Source of the DNA: Croceicoccus sp. Ery15
GTDB lineage: Bacteria > Pseudomonadota > Alphaproteobacteria > Sphingomonadales > Sphingomonadaceae
Length of the DNA stretch: 64,000 nt
Reading direction: 5' to 3'
Assembly: GCF_020985305.1 (NCBI RefSeq)
Contig: NZ_CP087588.1
Coordinates: 2,468,501 to 2,532,500 of the forward strand
Shown: one piece after another, positions 45,808 to 55,082 of the stretch
Numbering within the stretch: position 1 is the first letter of the stretch
Layout: each line of letters begins with the position of its first letter
Notes under the pieces: generated by a model
What the model was told of the DNA's origin: nothing
The model's database searches: none
What the model saw: only the letters and a program-made list of their open reading frames with translations
Made by a program: the position numbers and the translations under genes

Positions 45808-47370
45808 ATGCGTAAGATCCTCGCCTTTTTCCACGCTTTGCTGGCAACCGTACTGCTCACTTGCGGCGTCGCAGCTTTCGCCGCGACGTCGATTCTTCCG
45901 TCGTCCGGGGACGCCGCCGAGGCGCAGGTGGCGATGGATCCCTTCGGGCGGGAAACGCCGCGATCGACCGTGACCAATCTGCTGGGCGTGCTGGCGAGCG
46001 AAGATCCTGGTGCCCTCGATCCCTATCTCGACCTGCCTGCCGGTATGGATCGCGCAGAGGTCGTGCCGCGCCTGCGCGCTGCGCTCGATGCGGGCGGGAC
46101 GCTCGCCACCTATCAGGAACTGGCCAACGAGCCCAACGGGCGGCTCGACGATGGCCTCGGCCCGACACGCGAACAGGTCGGGACACTCGCCGGGGGCGAG
46201 ATACCCATCCTGCTGACACAGAGCAGCGGCACGGACGGGCCTGCCATCTGGCGGCTGTCGGCGGAAACGCTACAGGCGCTCCCGGATATCGAACCGCAGG
46301 CGATCCCGGAAGAAGAGGCTATCGTCGCCGGTGCCCCTGCGCTGGATTGGGTCAAGCTGCTGGGACTATTGATCGCCGTCTTCATCGCGACCCGGTTGCT
46401 GGCCGCGCTGGTCCTGCTCGGTCTGCGGCAGGTCCTCTCGCGCGATGGGGCGGTGTACCGGGTCCTCGATGCCGCCCTGCCGCCGCTGGCGCTGGTTGTC
46501 ACCATCGTCGGTTTCCGGCTGTGGTCGGACGCTGCGCCGATCTCGATCGTCGCGCGTCAGGTCGTGCTGCGCTATCTCGGCATTGCAGCGTGGATCGTGT
46601 TCCTGTGGTTCCTGTTCCGCCTGGTCGATGCGCTCGCCCGGTGGCTGTCGCTGCGCATGACGCGGCGCGCGCGGTACCAGAGCGCGTCTGTCATCGTCTT
46701 TGCCCGCCGGGTTATCAAGGCCGGACTGTTGGTCCTGGGGGCGCTCGGCATCCTCGACACGCTCGGCTTCGATGTCACCGCTGGTGTGGCGGCGCTCGGC
46801 ATCGGCGGTCTGGTCTTGGCGCTGGGTGCACAGAAGACGGTCGAGAACCTGGTCGGCACCGTATCCGTGCTGGCCGACCGGCCGGTGCAGGTCGGGGATG
46901 TGTGCAAGGTCGGCGATGTGCTCGGCACGATCGAGGATATCGGGATGCGGTCGACCCGGATCAGGACGCTGGAACGAACCGTCGTCACGATCCCCAATGG
47001 CGATTTTTCCTCACGCCAGATCGAAAACTATACCAAGCGCGAACGTTTCCTCTTCAACGAGACGATCGGCCTCGAATACGCCTTGGATGCGGCCAAGCTG
47101 CGTGAAGGGATTGGCCTGATAGCAGAGGCGCTCGCACAGAACGAGCACATCGCCCCGGAGCCGCGCCGGGCGACATTACGTTATTTTGCAACGGACTCGC
47201 TGGCGATCGAAACCTTTGCCTACATCATGACCGCCGATTTCGACGAAAGCCTGAGAATCCGCAACGATCTCATGCTCGACATCTACGAGCGATTGGAACA
47301 GGCAGGCATCGGGTTCGCCTTCCCGACACAGACCCTTTACCTGCGCAAGGACGAAACCGGGCAAGGGTGA
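45808..47370 (+). CDS. MscS-family mechanosensitive channel
   Basis: 520 residues from an ATG at 45808; a TTG thirteen codons upstream is in frame but less likely. Signal-like first helix, a periplasmic region of about 140 residues, then about five membrane helices. The pore helix VAALGIGGLVLALGAQKTVENL and the beta-domain VGDVCKVGDVLGTIEDIGMRSTRIRT are the classic MscS signature near residues 330-400. It protects against hypo-osmotic shock. It stands alone between two TetR genes. Confidence 0.92.
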   Translation: MRKILAFFHALLATVLLTCGVAAFAATSILPSSGDAAEAQVAMDPFGRETPRSTVTNLLGVLASEDPGALDPYLDLPAGMDRAEVVPRLRAALDAGGTLATYQELANEPNGRLDDGLGPTREQVGTLAGGEIPILLTQSSGTDGPAIWRLSAETLQALPDIEPQAIPEEEAIVAGAPALDWVKLLGLLIAVFIATRLLAALVLLGLRQVLSRDGAVYRVLDAALPPLALVVTIVGFRLWSDAAPISIVARQVVLRYLGIAAWIVFLWFLFRLVDALARWLSLRMTRRARYQSASVIVFARRVIKAGLLVLGALGILDTLGFDVTAGVAALGIGGLVLALGAQKTVENLVGTVSVLADRPVQVGDVCKVGDVLGTIEDIGMRSTRIRTLERTVVTIPNGDFSSRQIENYTKRERFLFNETIGLEYALDAAKLREGIGLIAEALAQNEHIAPEPRRATLRYFATDSLAIETFAYIMTADFDESLRIRNDLMLDIYERLEQAGIGFAFPTQTLYLRKDETGQG

Positions 47371-47396
47371 CGCGGTATGGTGGCGGTCACGCAACG

Positions 47397-48014
47397 CTAT
47401 CCGGCTGACGGTTCGCCGAACATGATCTGCCTGAAGACCTTCACGTAACTTTCTTCCGGCTGGGTGCCGTCGCCCGATCGCAAGACCGCGGTATGCCAGA
47501 GTATGAGCAAGGTTTCGGTGATGACATCGGCGGGCAAGCGGAGTGGCTGCCCAAACTGGGCGGCCAGGCCTTCGATCAGAACCCGGAACTGGGCCGTTAC
47601 ACGCGCCTCCGCAGCCTTGTACTGCGCGCGGAATTCCGGGTTGCGAAAGGCATAGAGCTGCAATTCCAGCGCCAGCGCCGCCCAGGCCTGGCGATCGGGG
47701 ATGTCGGCTAGCCACGCAGCAAGCGTTTGCATGGCCTGGTCGATATCGGCTTCCGGGATCGAGGCGGCGAGGTCTTCCAGTCGGTCCCGCTGTTCGGCCA
47801 AGTGACCTTCCATGACTTCGAGCAGCAGCAACTCCTTGCTCTCGAAGTTCGAATAAAAGGCGCCTTGCGTAAATCCGGCGTCGGCGCAGAGCTGGCGCAC
47901 GGAAAGTGCCGGGATGGAATGGGCGATCATCAGCCGCTCGGCCGATTTGATCAGCTTGGCGCGTGTTTCCGCCTGGCTTTGCCGACGCGATTTGGTGGTG
48001 GTTTCGCCGCTCAT
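47397..48014 (-). CDS. TetR-family regulator of the haem-peroxidase operon
   Basis: 205 residues. HTH region: AERLMIAHSIPALSVRQLCA, then DAGFTQGAFYSNFESKELLL. It diverges from the catalase-like gene with 137 bases between the starts; AAAATCCTGATTTTCGGAAC and TTTTCAGATATCACTTGATA in that gap are AT-rich and could hold the operator. It is the probable repressor of genes 48152-51764. Confidence 0.88.
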   Translation of the reverse strand: MSGETTTKSRRQSQAETRAKLIKSAERLMIAHSIPALSVRQLCADAGFTQGAFYSNFESKELLLLEVMEGHLAEQRDRLEDLAASIPEADIDQAMQTLAAWLADIPDRQAWAALALELQLYAFRNPEFRAQYKAAEARVTAQFRVLIEGLAAQFGQPLRLPADVITETLLILWHTAVLRSGDGTQPEESYVKVFRQIMFGEPSAG

Positions 48015-48151
48015 GGTGCTCGATCCGTCTCAAAAATCCTGATTTTCGGAACCAAATTTTCAGATATCACTTGATATTTCAAATGCCCGGCCAGAGGATC
48101 GGTTTCCCGTCGATCCTTTTCAGCAGGCAAAACAGGCAGGAGTTGTTGCCC

Positions 48152-49237
48152 ATGCAGCCCATACGGTTCACCCCCAATGTCGAGCAAGTCGATCCCGACG
48201 AACAGCGGCTGACGCGCGAGATCGTCGAACAGATGAATGCGACGGCGCGCAACGCGTTCGAACGGCATCGGCACGCCCATCGCGATGCCCATGCGAAATC
48301 GCACGCGATCCTTAAGGGTAGCATGACCGTGCACGACGGTCTGTCGGCTGAGCTTGCGCAGGGCATCTTCGCTTCTCCGAAGACCTACGAGGTCGTCGCG
48401 CGGCTTTCGTCCGCGCCGGGCGATATCCATTCGGACGAGGTTCCGGCCCCGCGCGGTTTCGCGATCAAGGTGATCGGCGTTCCGGGTGACCGGCTTTCGC
48501 CCGACATCGGTGGCGAGAACCAGGATTTCCTGATGGTGAATTTCCCGGTGCTCGCCTTCGGCACGATCCCGAAATACAAGCAGATGCTGGGTCTGCTCGA
48601 AAAGAACGCGCATGCGCCCGATTTCTTCCAACGCCTCGTTGCCGGCGTGGCGCGCGGCGCGAAGGATGCGGTGGAAGCGGTGGGCAAGGTGCCGAGCGCG
48701 ACGCTCGAGGGGTTGGCGCGCGACAACAATCATCCTCTCGGCGAAACCTATCATACGCAGGCCGCTGTCCGGTTCGGCGACCATGTCGCCAAACTGTCGC
48801 TCGCCCCGAAATCCCAATCCGTGCGCGATTTGACCGGTCGGGATCTCGAAGACGTCCAATATTCGACCATGCGCGACGTAATCGGCGATTTTTTCCGCGC
48901 GAACGGCACCGAATATGAATTGCGCGCGCAGCTCTGCACCGATCTCGAAACGATGCCGGTGGAAGATGCTGCCGTGTTGTGGGAAGAGGAAAAGTCTCCC
49001 CATCGTGCCATCGCCACGCTGCGCTTCGACAGCCAGGACCCCTACAGCCCGCCACGCCAGGTTTTCGGCGACGATGTGCTGTCGTTCAATCCATGGAACG
49101 GCGTCGAGGCGCATCGCCCGCTGGGCGGCATCATGCGCATTCGCCGCGCGGCCTACGAACGGTCCAGCACCTATCGTCACACTCAGAACGATCGCCCGCG
49201 CATAGAGCCGCAGGCCCTGTCCGACATTCCCGATTGA
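48152..49237 (+). CDS. Catalase-related haem protein (SrpA-like)
   Basis: 361 residues, shorter than true catalases (about 480). The core motif HAKSHAILKGSMTVHDGLS carries the distal histidine region, and RGFAIKVIGVPGD and NQDFLMVNFPVLAF match the catalase-like fold. A tyrosine for the haem is likely in RIRRAAYERSSTYRH near the end. Members are usually peroxidases rather than efficient catalases. First gene of a four-gene operon with an unknown protein, a DyP peroxidase and a thioesterase. Confidence 0.85.
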   Translation: MQPIRFTPNVEQVDPDEQRLTREIVEQMNATARNAFERHRHAHRDAHAKSHAILKGSMTVHDGLSAELAQGIFASPKTYEVVARLSSAPGDIHSDEVPAPRGFAIKVIGVPGDRLSPDIGGENQDFLMVNFPVLAFGTIPKYKQMLGLLEKNAHAPDFFQRLVAGVARGAKDAVEAVGKVPSATLEGLARDNNHPLGETYHTQAAVRFGDHVAKLSLAPKSQSVRDLTGRDLEDVQYSTMRDVIGDFFRANGTEYELRAQLCTDLETMPVEDAAVLWEEEKSPHRAIATLRFDSQDPYSPPRQVFGDDVLSFNPWNGVEAHRPLGGIMRIRRAAYERSSTYRHTQNDRPRIEPQALSDIPD

Positions 49238-49262
49238 CCACCAAGCGCAAAAGGAGCGCGCC

Positions 49263-49958
49263 ATGACCAAAAGCACCGATCCGCGTCTTGCCGATGAGAG
49301 CAAGCCCGAAGAAATCCGCCGCCGTGCGCGCGAGCTGGCAGAAGACCTGCCGCAGCTCGCGAAAATCGCGCTGGAAGCGATGATCCGCGACCACAATCCC
49401 GATTACAAGGGTACCGCCAACAAGGCGGGGCGCGCGGGAATGCAGTCGGGCAATGTGTCCGAACTGACCGCCATCGCCAAGGTCAAGCCCGGCGGGGCGG
49501 ACCGCCTGCGTCGCATCTTCGACCTCACCAACGGCAATATGGACGGCGCGCAGCGGGTGTCGACCTTGCACGATATGCGCTTCGTATTTTTCGACGACGA
49601 CACGCGCATCCTGTTCGCCACAACCTATGATGGCGACTGGGACACCTATATTAACGATTTCGCCACCAAGATTCCGGGGTTGATGGACCTGCTGTTCGCC
49701 AATGTCGAAGGCTGGCCGGGGATCGACAGCCCCAAGGTGAAGGACTTTATCGCCGATCACCAGATCGATGCATCGGGATGGTTTGTGGCCAATCCGCAAG
49801 TGACGGTTGTGGATACCCGCCGGTACCAGCGGATGGAGCACGCGCTGGATGACTTCCTCGAAAAATCCCGGGCGAATGCGGATATGGATCCCGCCACGAG
49901 CAAGGCTCTCGACGAGCTGAGCACGGCCATCGCGCAACCCGAAGGCGTGGATTATTGA
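49263..49958 (+). CDS. Unknown 231-residue protein in the peroxidase operon
   Basis: Soluble, no signal peptide. The part LTAIAKVKPGGADRLRRIFD, then MRFVFFDDDTRILFATTYDG and FATKIPGLMDLLFANVEGWPG suggests a ferredoxin-like alpha-beta barrel fold, as in chlorite dismutase/DyP relatives, but no haem ligand can be named. It starts 26 bases after the catalase-like gene and ends two bases before the DyP gene, so it is surely co-expressed. Function unknown. Confidence 0.7.
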   Translation: MTKSTDPRLADESKPEEIRRRARELAEDLPQLAKIALEAMIRDHNPDYKGTANKAGRAGMQSGNVSELTAIAKVKPGGADRLRRIFDLTNGNMDGAQRVSTLHDMRFVFFDDDTRILFATTYDGDWDTYINDFATKIPGLMDLLFANVEGWPGIDSPKVKDFIADHQIDASGWFVANPQVTVVDTRRYQRMEHALDDFLEKSRANADMDPATSKALDELSTAIAQPEGVDY

Positions 49959-49959
49959 C

Positions 49960-51348
49960 ATGGGCATTCTGCAAGAACTTTCCGCCCGCTTCCGTCCGGA
50001 CAAGGTCAAGCTCCAACTCGACGATATCCAGGCGCTGATCCTTCGATCCCGGCCCGAACCCTATGTCGGCATCCATTCGATGATCCATGTCGACGAGGCC
50101 GCCGGAGGGCGGGATCTTTTGCGCCGCCTGGCCGACCATATCCCCGCTGCATCGGGTTGGACGGACGAGCTGGACTCGTGGACCGGCGTCGCCATCAGCT
50201 ATGACGGCTTGAAGGCGCTCGGGCTGCCCGAAACCTCGTTGGAGAGTTTTCCGCTGGCCTTCCAGCAAGGCATGGCCGCCCGCGCCGAGCAGCTACGCGA
50301 TTTCGGCGAAAACGCGCCCGAAACATGGGAGGATCCCTATCGCCCCGGCACTTGCCATATCGCATTGACCATTTATGCGCGCGACGACGATGCGCTCGAC
50401 GACGTGCTGGCAAAGGCCGAGGCCGAACTGGAAAAATCCACCGGCATCACGCTGATCGGTACGCACCGTTTCGGTGCCGACGAGGACGCAAAGAACCCCT
50501 TCGGCTTTCGCGACAGCATTTCGCAGCCGTTGGTCGACGGGAGCGGGGTCGACCCCTTGCCCGGTCAGGAGCGCGCGATCGCGCCTGGAGAATTCATCCT
50601 GGGCGAGAACAGCGAGACCGGTAGCCCGCTCGCCATGCCGCAACCCGCACCGCTTGGGCGCAACGGGTCATACATCGTGCTGCGAAAATATCAGAGCCGC
50701 GTCGGCGCGTTTAACGACTTCCTGCGCGAGCAATCCGCCGACGAAGGAGAGCAGGATTATATAGCCGCGAAGATGTTCGGCCGGTGGCAGAGCGGTGCGC
50801 CATTGCCGTTAGCGCCGGACCGGGACGATCCGGAACTCGGCGCCGATTCCCGACGCAACAACGACTTCTCCTACGAAGACGATCATCGCGGCCTCGTCTG
50901 CCCGCACGCCGCGCATATGCGCCGCCTCAATCCGCGCGACAGCCAGCTTACGATCCTCAGCGATGTGAACATCCACCGCATCATCAGGCGCTCATCTACC
51001 TACGGTCCGAAATGGAGCCGCGACGTGACGTCGGAGTCCGATGCGCAGGAGGATCGCGGGCTGTTCTTCATTTTCATCAGCGCCAGGGCATTCGATACGA
51101 TCGAATTTCTCCAGCAGGAATGGATCAACCGTGGCAACTTCGTCGACCTGGGCGAAGAACGGGATCCGATCGTCGGTCTGCACCAGACGTCCGGGACTTT
51201 CACCATTCCCGAAACGCCGGTGCGCCGAAAAATCGATGGCGTGACCACCTTCAACCGGCTGCGCGGCGGAGAATACATGTTCATGCCCTCGCTCACGGCC
51301 CTGCGCTGGATTGGCGACGGCGCATGGGACGAAGGCGCGAGCCCATGA
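49960..51348 (+). CDS. DyP-type peroxidase
   Basis: 462 residues, no Tat or Sec signal, so cytosolic. The distal motif GFRDSISQP is a GxxDG variant with Ser in place of the usual Gly. Proximal histidine is probably in CPHAAHMRRLNPRD, and an arginine follows. DyP enzymes oxidise bulky aromatic substrates with hydrogen peroxide. It overlaps the next gene by ATGA. The operon with a catalase-like protein suggests a shared peroxide-linked pathway. Confidence 0.9.
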   Translation: MGILQELSARFRPDKVKLQLDDIQALILRSRPEPYVGIHSMIHVDEAAGGRDLLRRLADHIPAASGWTDELDSWTGVAISYDGLKALGLPETSLESFPLAFQQGMAARAEQLRDFGENAPETWEDPYRPGTCHIALTIYARDDDALDDVLAKAEAELEKSTGITLIGTHRFGADEDAKNPFGFRDSISQPLVDGSGVDPLPGQERAIAPGEFILGENSETGSPLAMPQPAPLGRNGSYIVLRKYQSRVGAFNDFLREQSADEGEQDYIAAKMFGRWQSGAPLPLAPDRDDPELGADSRRNNDFSYEDDHRGLVCPHAAHMRRLNPRDSQLTILSDVNIHRIIRRSSTYGPKWSRDVTSESDAQEDRGLFFIFISARAFDTIEFLQQEWINRGNFVDLGEERDPIVGLHQTSGTFTIPETPVRRKIDGVTTFNRLRGGEYMFMPSLTALRWIGDGAWDEGASP

Positions 51349-51764
51349 ACCCACAGAGGGGGCAGGAGGGCGGTTCGGCTTTCGTCTATCCCATCACGGT
51401 CGGCCCTGATGCGATCGACGAGCTCGATCACGTCAACAATGCGGTCTATCTGACCTGGGTGCAGCAGGCGATCACCGCCTATTGGGTCGCACATGCGCCG
51501 GCGGAGGAGGTCGCAAAGATCGCATGGATCGCCCTGCGCCACGACATCAGATATCGCAGCGAGGCGTTTCTCGGCGACCAGCTCGAGGCGAAAGTCCTCC
51601 TCAGGGGCTTTCGTGGGTCCCGCTCGCAATTCGAAATACAGTTCAGCCGCGGCAGCGTGTCTGTCGCCGAAGTGGACACGACCCTGTGCTGCATCGACCG
51701 AGAAACACGGCAGCTGCACCGCATCACGCACGAGTTGGCGAGGCATTTCGCCATTGTAGCTTAA
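51345..51764 (+). CDS. Hotdog-fold acyl-CoA thioesterase (4-HBT/YbgC type)
   Basis: 139 residues, starting by ATGA overlap with the DyP gene. The active-site signature DAIDELDHVNNAVYLTWVQQ (Asp and His-Val-Asn-Asn) is typical of 4-hydroxybenzoyl-CoA-thioesterase-like proteins, and FRGSRSQFEIQFSRG follows. It hydrolyses an acyl-CoA or acyl thioester. Its place at the end of a peroxidase operon is unusual. Confidence 0.88.
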   Translation: MNPQRGQEGGSAFVYPITVGPDAIDELDHVNNAVYLTWVQQAITAYWVAHAPAEEVAKIAWIALRHDIRYRSEAFLGDQLEAKVLLRGFRGSRSQFEIQFSRGSVSVAEVDTTLCCIDRETRQLHRITHELARHFAIVA

Positions 51765-52210
51765 TGCACACGGCTTCTTGCCCTTTTTCTCCGAGCCATT
51801 TGACAATCCCAACGCGAAGGCGCGAAAACTGTATAAGTTCTATTAATCGCAGCCTCACAACTATCCCCGTTCTAGCGAGGATACCGACCCGTTATCGTTG
51901 CATTTGTTATGCAATGCCTCGGCGCTGCCGACCAAGGCGGTCGCAATAGGAGCGCACATTTGCAGCGATCCCTTGTGCTGAACCGACGCCCACTCTCGGG
52001 GGGGTCAGCACGCCGATCGCAAGGAGTGGTTGCTAAGGTGCGAAGCTGCCATCTGGGCTGATGCTGACGACAGGCAGCTTTCGGAAAAGATCCAAGCGAG
52101 CTCAAATGGCCGACATTAAGGCGCATAACGGTCATCATTGAAGGAGAGAGGAGGCAGCTTTGCTCTTCCTGAGCCGGGGCATGTCCGTCCCGGCGATCAG
52201 GAGATCTCCC
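51765..52210. other. Non-coding junction between cargo and backbone
   Basis: About 450 bases without a convincing gene. The 52050-52140 stretch (GAAGCTGCCATCTGGGCTGA, then GGCAGCTTTCGG, GGCCGACATTAAGG, CGGTCATCATTG) shares words with the spacers at 17.0, 23.45 and 43.55 kb. GGCATGTCCGTCCCGGCGAT just before ardC looks like an original backbone leader. Confidence 0.4.
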
Positions 52211-53140
52211 ATGACCAAGTCCCGCCGCACTGCTTCGACATCGCCAGCGGAGCGCATCACCGCCGCCATCATCGAAAAGCTCGAGCAAGGGACAAAGCCC
52301 TGGGTTAAGCCATGGCGCGGTGTGCCGGTCTCGCGGCCCCTACGTTCTTGCGGTACGCCCTATCGCGGCATGAACACCTTCTGGCTGTGGATGGTGGCCG
52401 ATGGCTGCGGCTTCGCCTCGCCATACTGGATGACCTACCGCCAGTGCCAGAAACTTGGCGGACAGGTCCGCAAGGGCGAAAAGTCGACCATCGCGATCTT
52501 CTACAAGAGCTACACCAAGGAGGTCGAAAACGCCAAAGGCGAAGCTGACACCGAGAACCGGCGCGTGCTCAAGGCCTATGCCGTGTTCAACGCTGACCAG
52601 TGCGATGGCCTCCCTGCATTTTACCATCCCAAGCCGCTGGTTGCCGCATTTGAGCCCGAAGGACGCGAAGACCGGCTCGATGCCTTCTTTGCTCATATTG
52701 GCGCAGACCTTCGCCACCATGGCGCGCAGGCCTATTACGAGCCGCTGCGCGACCGGGTTACCATGCCGCCAACCGAACTCTTCGAAGCCTACGACCACTA
52801 CTATGCGACGCTCGCGCACGAGCTGTCGCACTGGACGGGTCATTCCTCGCGGCTCGACCGCGATCTCAAGAACCGCTTTGGCAGCGACGCCTATGCCGCC
52901 GAGGAACTGATCGCCGAACTGTCCTCGGCCATTCTTGGAGCAGAACTGGGTCTCCCGGTCGCCCACCTCGACAATCACGCCAGCTACATCGCCTCCTGGC
53001 TCAAGATCCTCAAATCGGACGAGCGCGCGATCCTCACCGCTGCTGCCAAGGCCGAGAAAGCGGCCAGCCTGTTGCTTGACCTTGGGGGTCACCAATCCCT
53101 GGAAGGCGAGGCCGATGTCGATCTCGCCGATGCGGCCTGA
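52211..53140 (+). CDS. ardC: ArdC-family antirestriction protein (intact)
   Basis: 309 residues from MTKSRRTASTS, an ATG with a CAGGAGA site; an earlier in-frame ATG lacks one. N-terminal ArdC single-stranded DNA-binding domain (about 15-140, GTPYRGMNTFWLW, LGGQVRKGEK) and a C-terminal zinc protease-like domain with HELSH (TLAHELSHWTGHSSRL). It shields entering DNA from restriction. It differs in sequence from the truncated ardC at 4251-5093. It restarts the backbone genes after the cargo. Confidence 0.9.
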   Translation: MTKSRRTASTSPAERITAAIIEKLEQGTKPWVKPWRGVPVSRPLRSCGTPYRGMNTFWLWMVADGCGFASPYWMTYRQCQKLGGQVRKGEKSTIAIFYKSYTKEVENAKGEADTENRRVLKAYAVFNADQCDGLPAFYHPKPLVAAFEPEGREDRLDAFFAHIGADLRHHGAQAYYEPLRDRVTMPPTELFEAYDHYYATLAHELSHWTGHSSRLDRDLKNRFGSDAYAAEELIAELSSAILGAELGLPVAHLDNHASYIASWLKILKSDERAILTAAAKAEKAASLLLDLGGHQSLEGEADVDLADAA

Positions 53141-53151
53141 GGAGCAGTGAG

Positions 53152-53587
53152 ATGGGACGTTCCGTCAGCTACTCGACCGGCTCCGTAGTGGCCTTTCGCC
53201 TGCTCGATGACGGCGAAGTGGACGACACCGACTGGGCTTATGAGTGCCTCGTCGACGAGATCATCGATACCACGAAGGCGGCCTTCCTTCGAGCGCTTCG
53301 AGGGATGGCGCGGCCGCGAGGACCGTATCCTCCTGCGCAATGCCTTCGCCGATTGCGGCGTATCGACCTATTGCGGCCTTGCCGCGATCTGGCTCGCAGA
53401 ACGAGACGATGCGCGGTACTGGGAGGCCGACTTCTACAACCCACGAACGGCGAGAGCACGGCACTGGCTTGGCCAGGTCTCGGGTAGGTTCATCGACCTG
53501 TTTGGTGAGTTGCGCCTGGTCGGGCGGTTCTCAAATGGCGAAGCGATCTTCGAGCGCTCCCGATCCGCCTGCGACACCGGGTCCTGA
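53152..53587 (+). pseudogene. Backbone hypothetical gene with a frameshift
   Basis: The first 45 codons (MGRSVSYSTGSVVAFRLLDD to DTTKAAF) and the rest (PSFERFEGWRGREDRILLRN to FERSRSA) clearly belong to one protein but lie in different frames, switching at about 53275. A one-base change in GGCGGCCTTCC would join them into about 144 residues. The gene follows ardC by 11 bases. The family is one I associate with sphingomonad plasmids, and its function is unknown. It may be a true mutation or a sequencing error. Confidence 0.65.
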
Positions 53588-53806
53588 TCCTGCCTCATCC
53601 CAGTCCGCCGGGAGAGGCCCTTGTGCCGGTCGGGGCGCACCGCAACCTGCGGCCCGTCGGCCCGTGTTGCCCGCGCCAGCCTAGGGCCGCAGGTTTCCCG
53701 CTACGCGGTGCGTCTCGCCCCTTCTCCCGGCCCTTATCGGGCTCCGGCGGACAGGGCCGAGGCAATGGTGCCTCCTCTCCTTGTCCCCGCGATCAGGAGA
53801 CACCCC

Positions 53807-54742
53807 ATGTACGACAGCTTCATCGACCAGTTGAGCGGCCTTGACCTTTCAGGCCTCAGCATCAGGCCGGCCCCATTCAACGAAACCGACTTCCCCTGCG
53901 AGGACGCGATCGACCAGACGCTTGGCGCCGTCTGGTCCGACCTTTTCGCGATGTTTTCCGACACTGCTTTAGAGGCTGATGCCGAGGATATTGCCTGGGG
54001 CATGGTCAATCTCTTCCACCGCGCTGCAAGCCTCAAGTCAGCTCAGCTTGATCGGGCCGGCGACGAGATCCGCGTCCTGCTCGCATCTGCCGATGGATCC
54101 GAGGTACATTCGAGCAATCTGGAAGAGCAGGTCGAGCGCGCGCAGGCCGCCGAGGCCAGCATGCTGGCCTTCGAGCAGATGCGCGAGGCGGCGGCAGCAC
54201 TGTACCGCAACGAGACCGGTTCCTCGTGGAAGCCCGTTTCGGGCTCGCGGACCAGTCATTCGCGCCACCTTACCTCGGCTGTGATTGATGCCCGCGATTT
54301 CCTTCGCGCACGCGCCGAGAACCGGCGTCACGCCCTTATCCCGGAAGGAACTCCAATCGTCTTTGCCGGTGGTCGCCAGACCTTCGAGAGCACCGAGGAT
54401 GCGAAGCGTTATGCCGACAACATCTGGGCGACGCTGGACAAGGTGCGCGACTTGGTTCCCGATCTCTTCCTGGTCCATGGCGGCGACGGCAAGGGTGCCG
54501 ACCGCCTGGCCGCGAGCTGGGCTGAATGCCGCGAAGTGCAGCAGCTTGCCTATTCGCTCGATCGTCGGCTTGGTGCCCGCGCCGGGTTCAAGCGCAACGA
54601 GCAGATGCTTTCCCTCAATCCGCGTTACGTCGTCGCCTTTCCGGGCAATGGCGTGACCGAACGGCTCGTGATCGATGCCAAGGCACGCCGGATCACCGTG
54701 GTTGATCGTCGCGGCCCCTTGGGCACCGCTCCCGGCTCCTGA
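53807..54742 (+). CDS. DUF2493 / SLOG-domain protein (YspA-like)
   Basis: 311 residues from MYDSFIDQLSG after a CAGGAGA site; the longer frame upstream is not conserved-looking. The C-terminal third holds the SLOG (Rossmann-type nucleotide-binding) fold: IVFAGGRQTFESTEDA, LVHGGDGKGADRLAASWA and YVVAFPGNGVTERL. The N-terminal helical part is specific to plasmid versions. The likely role is binding a nucleotide ligand. It is a regular component of these backbones, between ardC and ssb. Confidence 0.85.
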   Translation: MYDSFIDQLSGLDLSGLSIRPAPFNETDFPCEDAIDQTLGAVWSDLFAMFSDTALEADAEDIAWGMVNLFHRAASLKSAQLDRAGDEIRVLLASADGSEVHSSNLEEQVERAQAAEASMLAFEQMREAAAALYRNETGSSWKPVSGSRTSHSRHLTSAVIDARDFLRARAENRRHALIPEGTPIVFAGGRQTFESTEDAKRYADNIWATLDKVRDLVPDLFLVHGGDGKGADRLAASWAECREVQQLAYSLDRRLGARAGFKRNEQMLSLNPRYVVAFPGNGVTERLVIDAKARRITVVDRRGPLGTAPGS

Positions 54743-54812
54743 GGGGGCCTTTACAATCTGCAACTGCATTGCCCGGATGTGCATTTAGCGCAGACCCGAC
54801 TATGGACCGGTC

Positions 54813-55082
54813 ATGCAACTTGACGATCTGCTGCAGCGCTACTTTGCCACCACCGACCTCTCCGGGGTTGCCCCCGACACGTTGTCAGCTGGCATCGAGC
54901 ACTGCCGGGTCGATCTCGGCCTTGAGGAGGACCGGGGCAAGCGCTTTGCATTGTGGTCGTTCCTGCACATGTTCGGGTCAGCCCCCGATCTCGATGTGGC
55001 GTTCGAGAACGAGGAAGACCGGGAAGCAGCCCGCAACTTCATGGATCTCCTGGCGGCATCGGGAGGCGATGGGGTGGGCTGA
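54813..55082 (+). CDS. Uncharacterised small backbone protein
   Basis: 89 residues (MQLDDLLQRYFATTDLSGVA; ALWSFLHMFGSAPDLDVAFE). Acidic, soluble, mostly helical, no known motif. It lies 70 bases after the DUF2493 gene and before ssb in the same direction, so it is part of the backbone operon. Confidence 0.6.
   Translation: MQLDDLLQRYFATTDLSGVAPDTLSAGIEHCRVDLGLEEDRGKRFALWSFLHMFGSAPDLDVAFENEEDREAARNFMDLLAASGGDGVG

Noticed and set aside
48011..49396. A 461-codon open frame on the minus strand
   Set aside because: Antisense shadow of the catalase-like gene.
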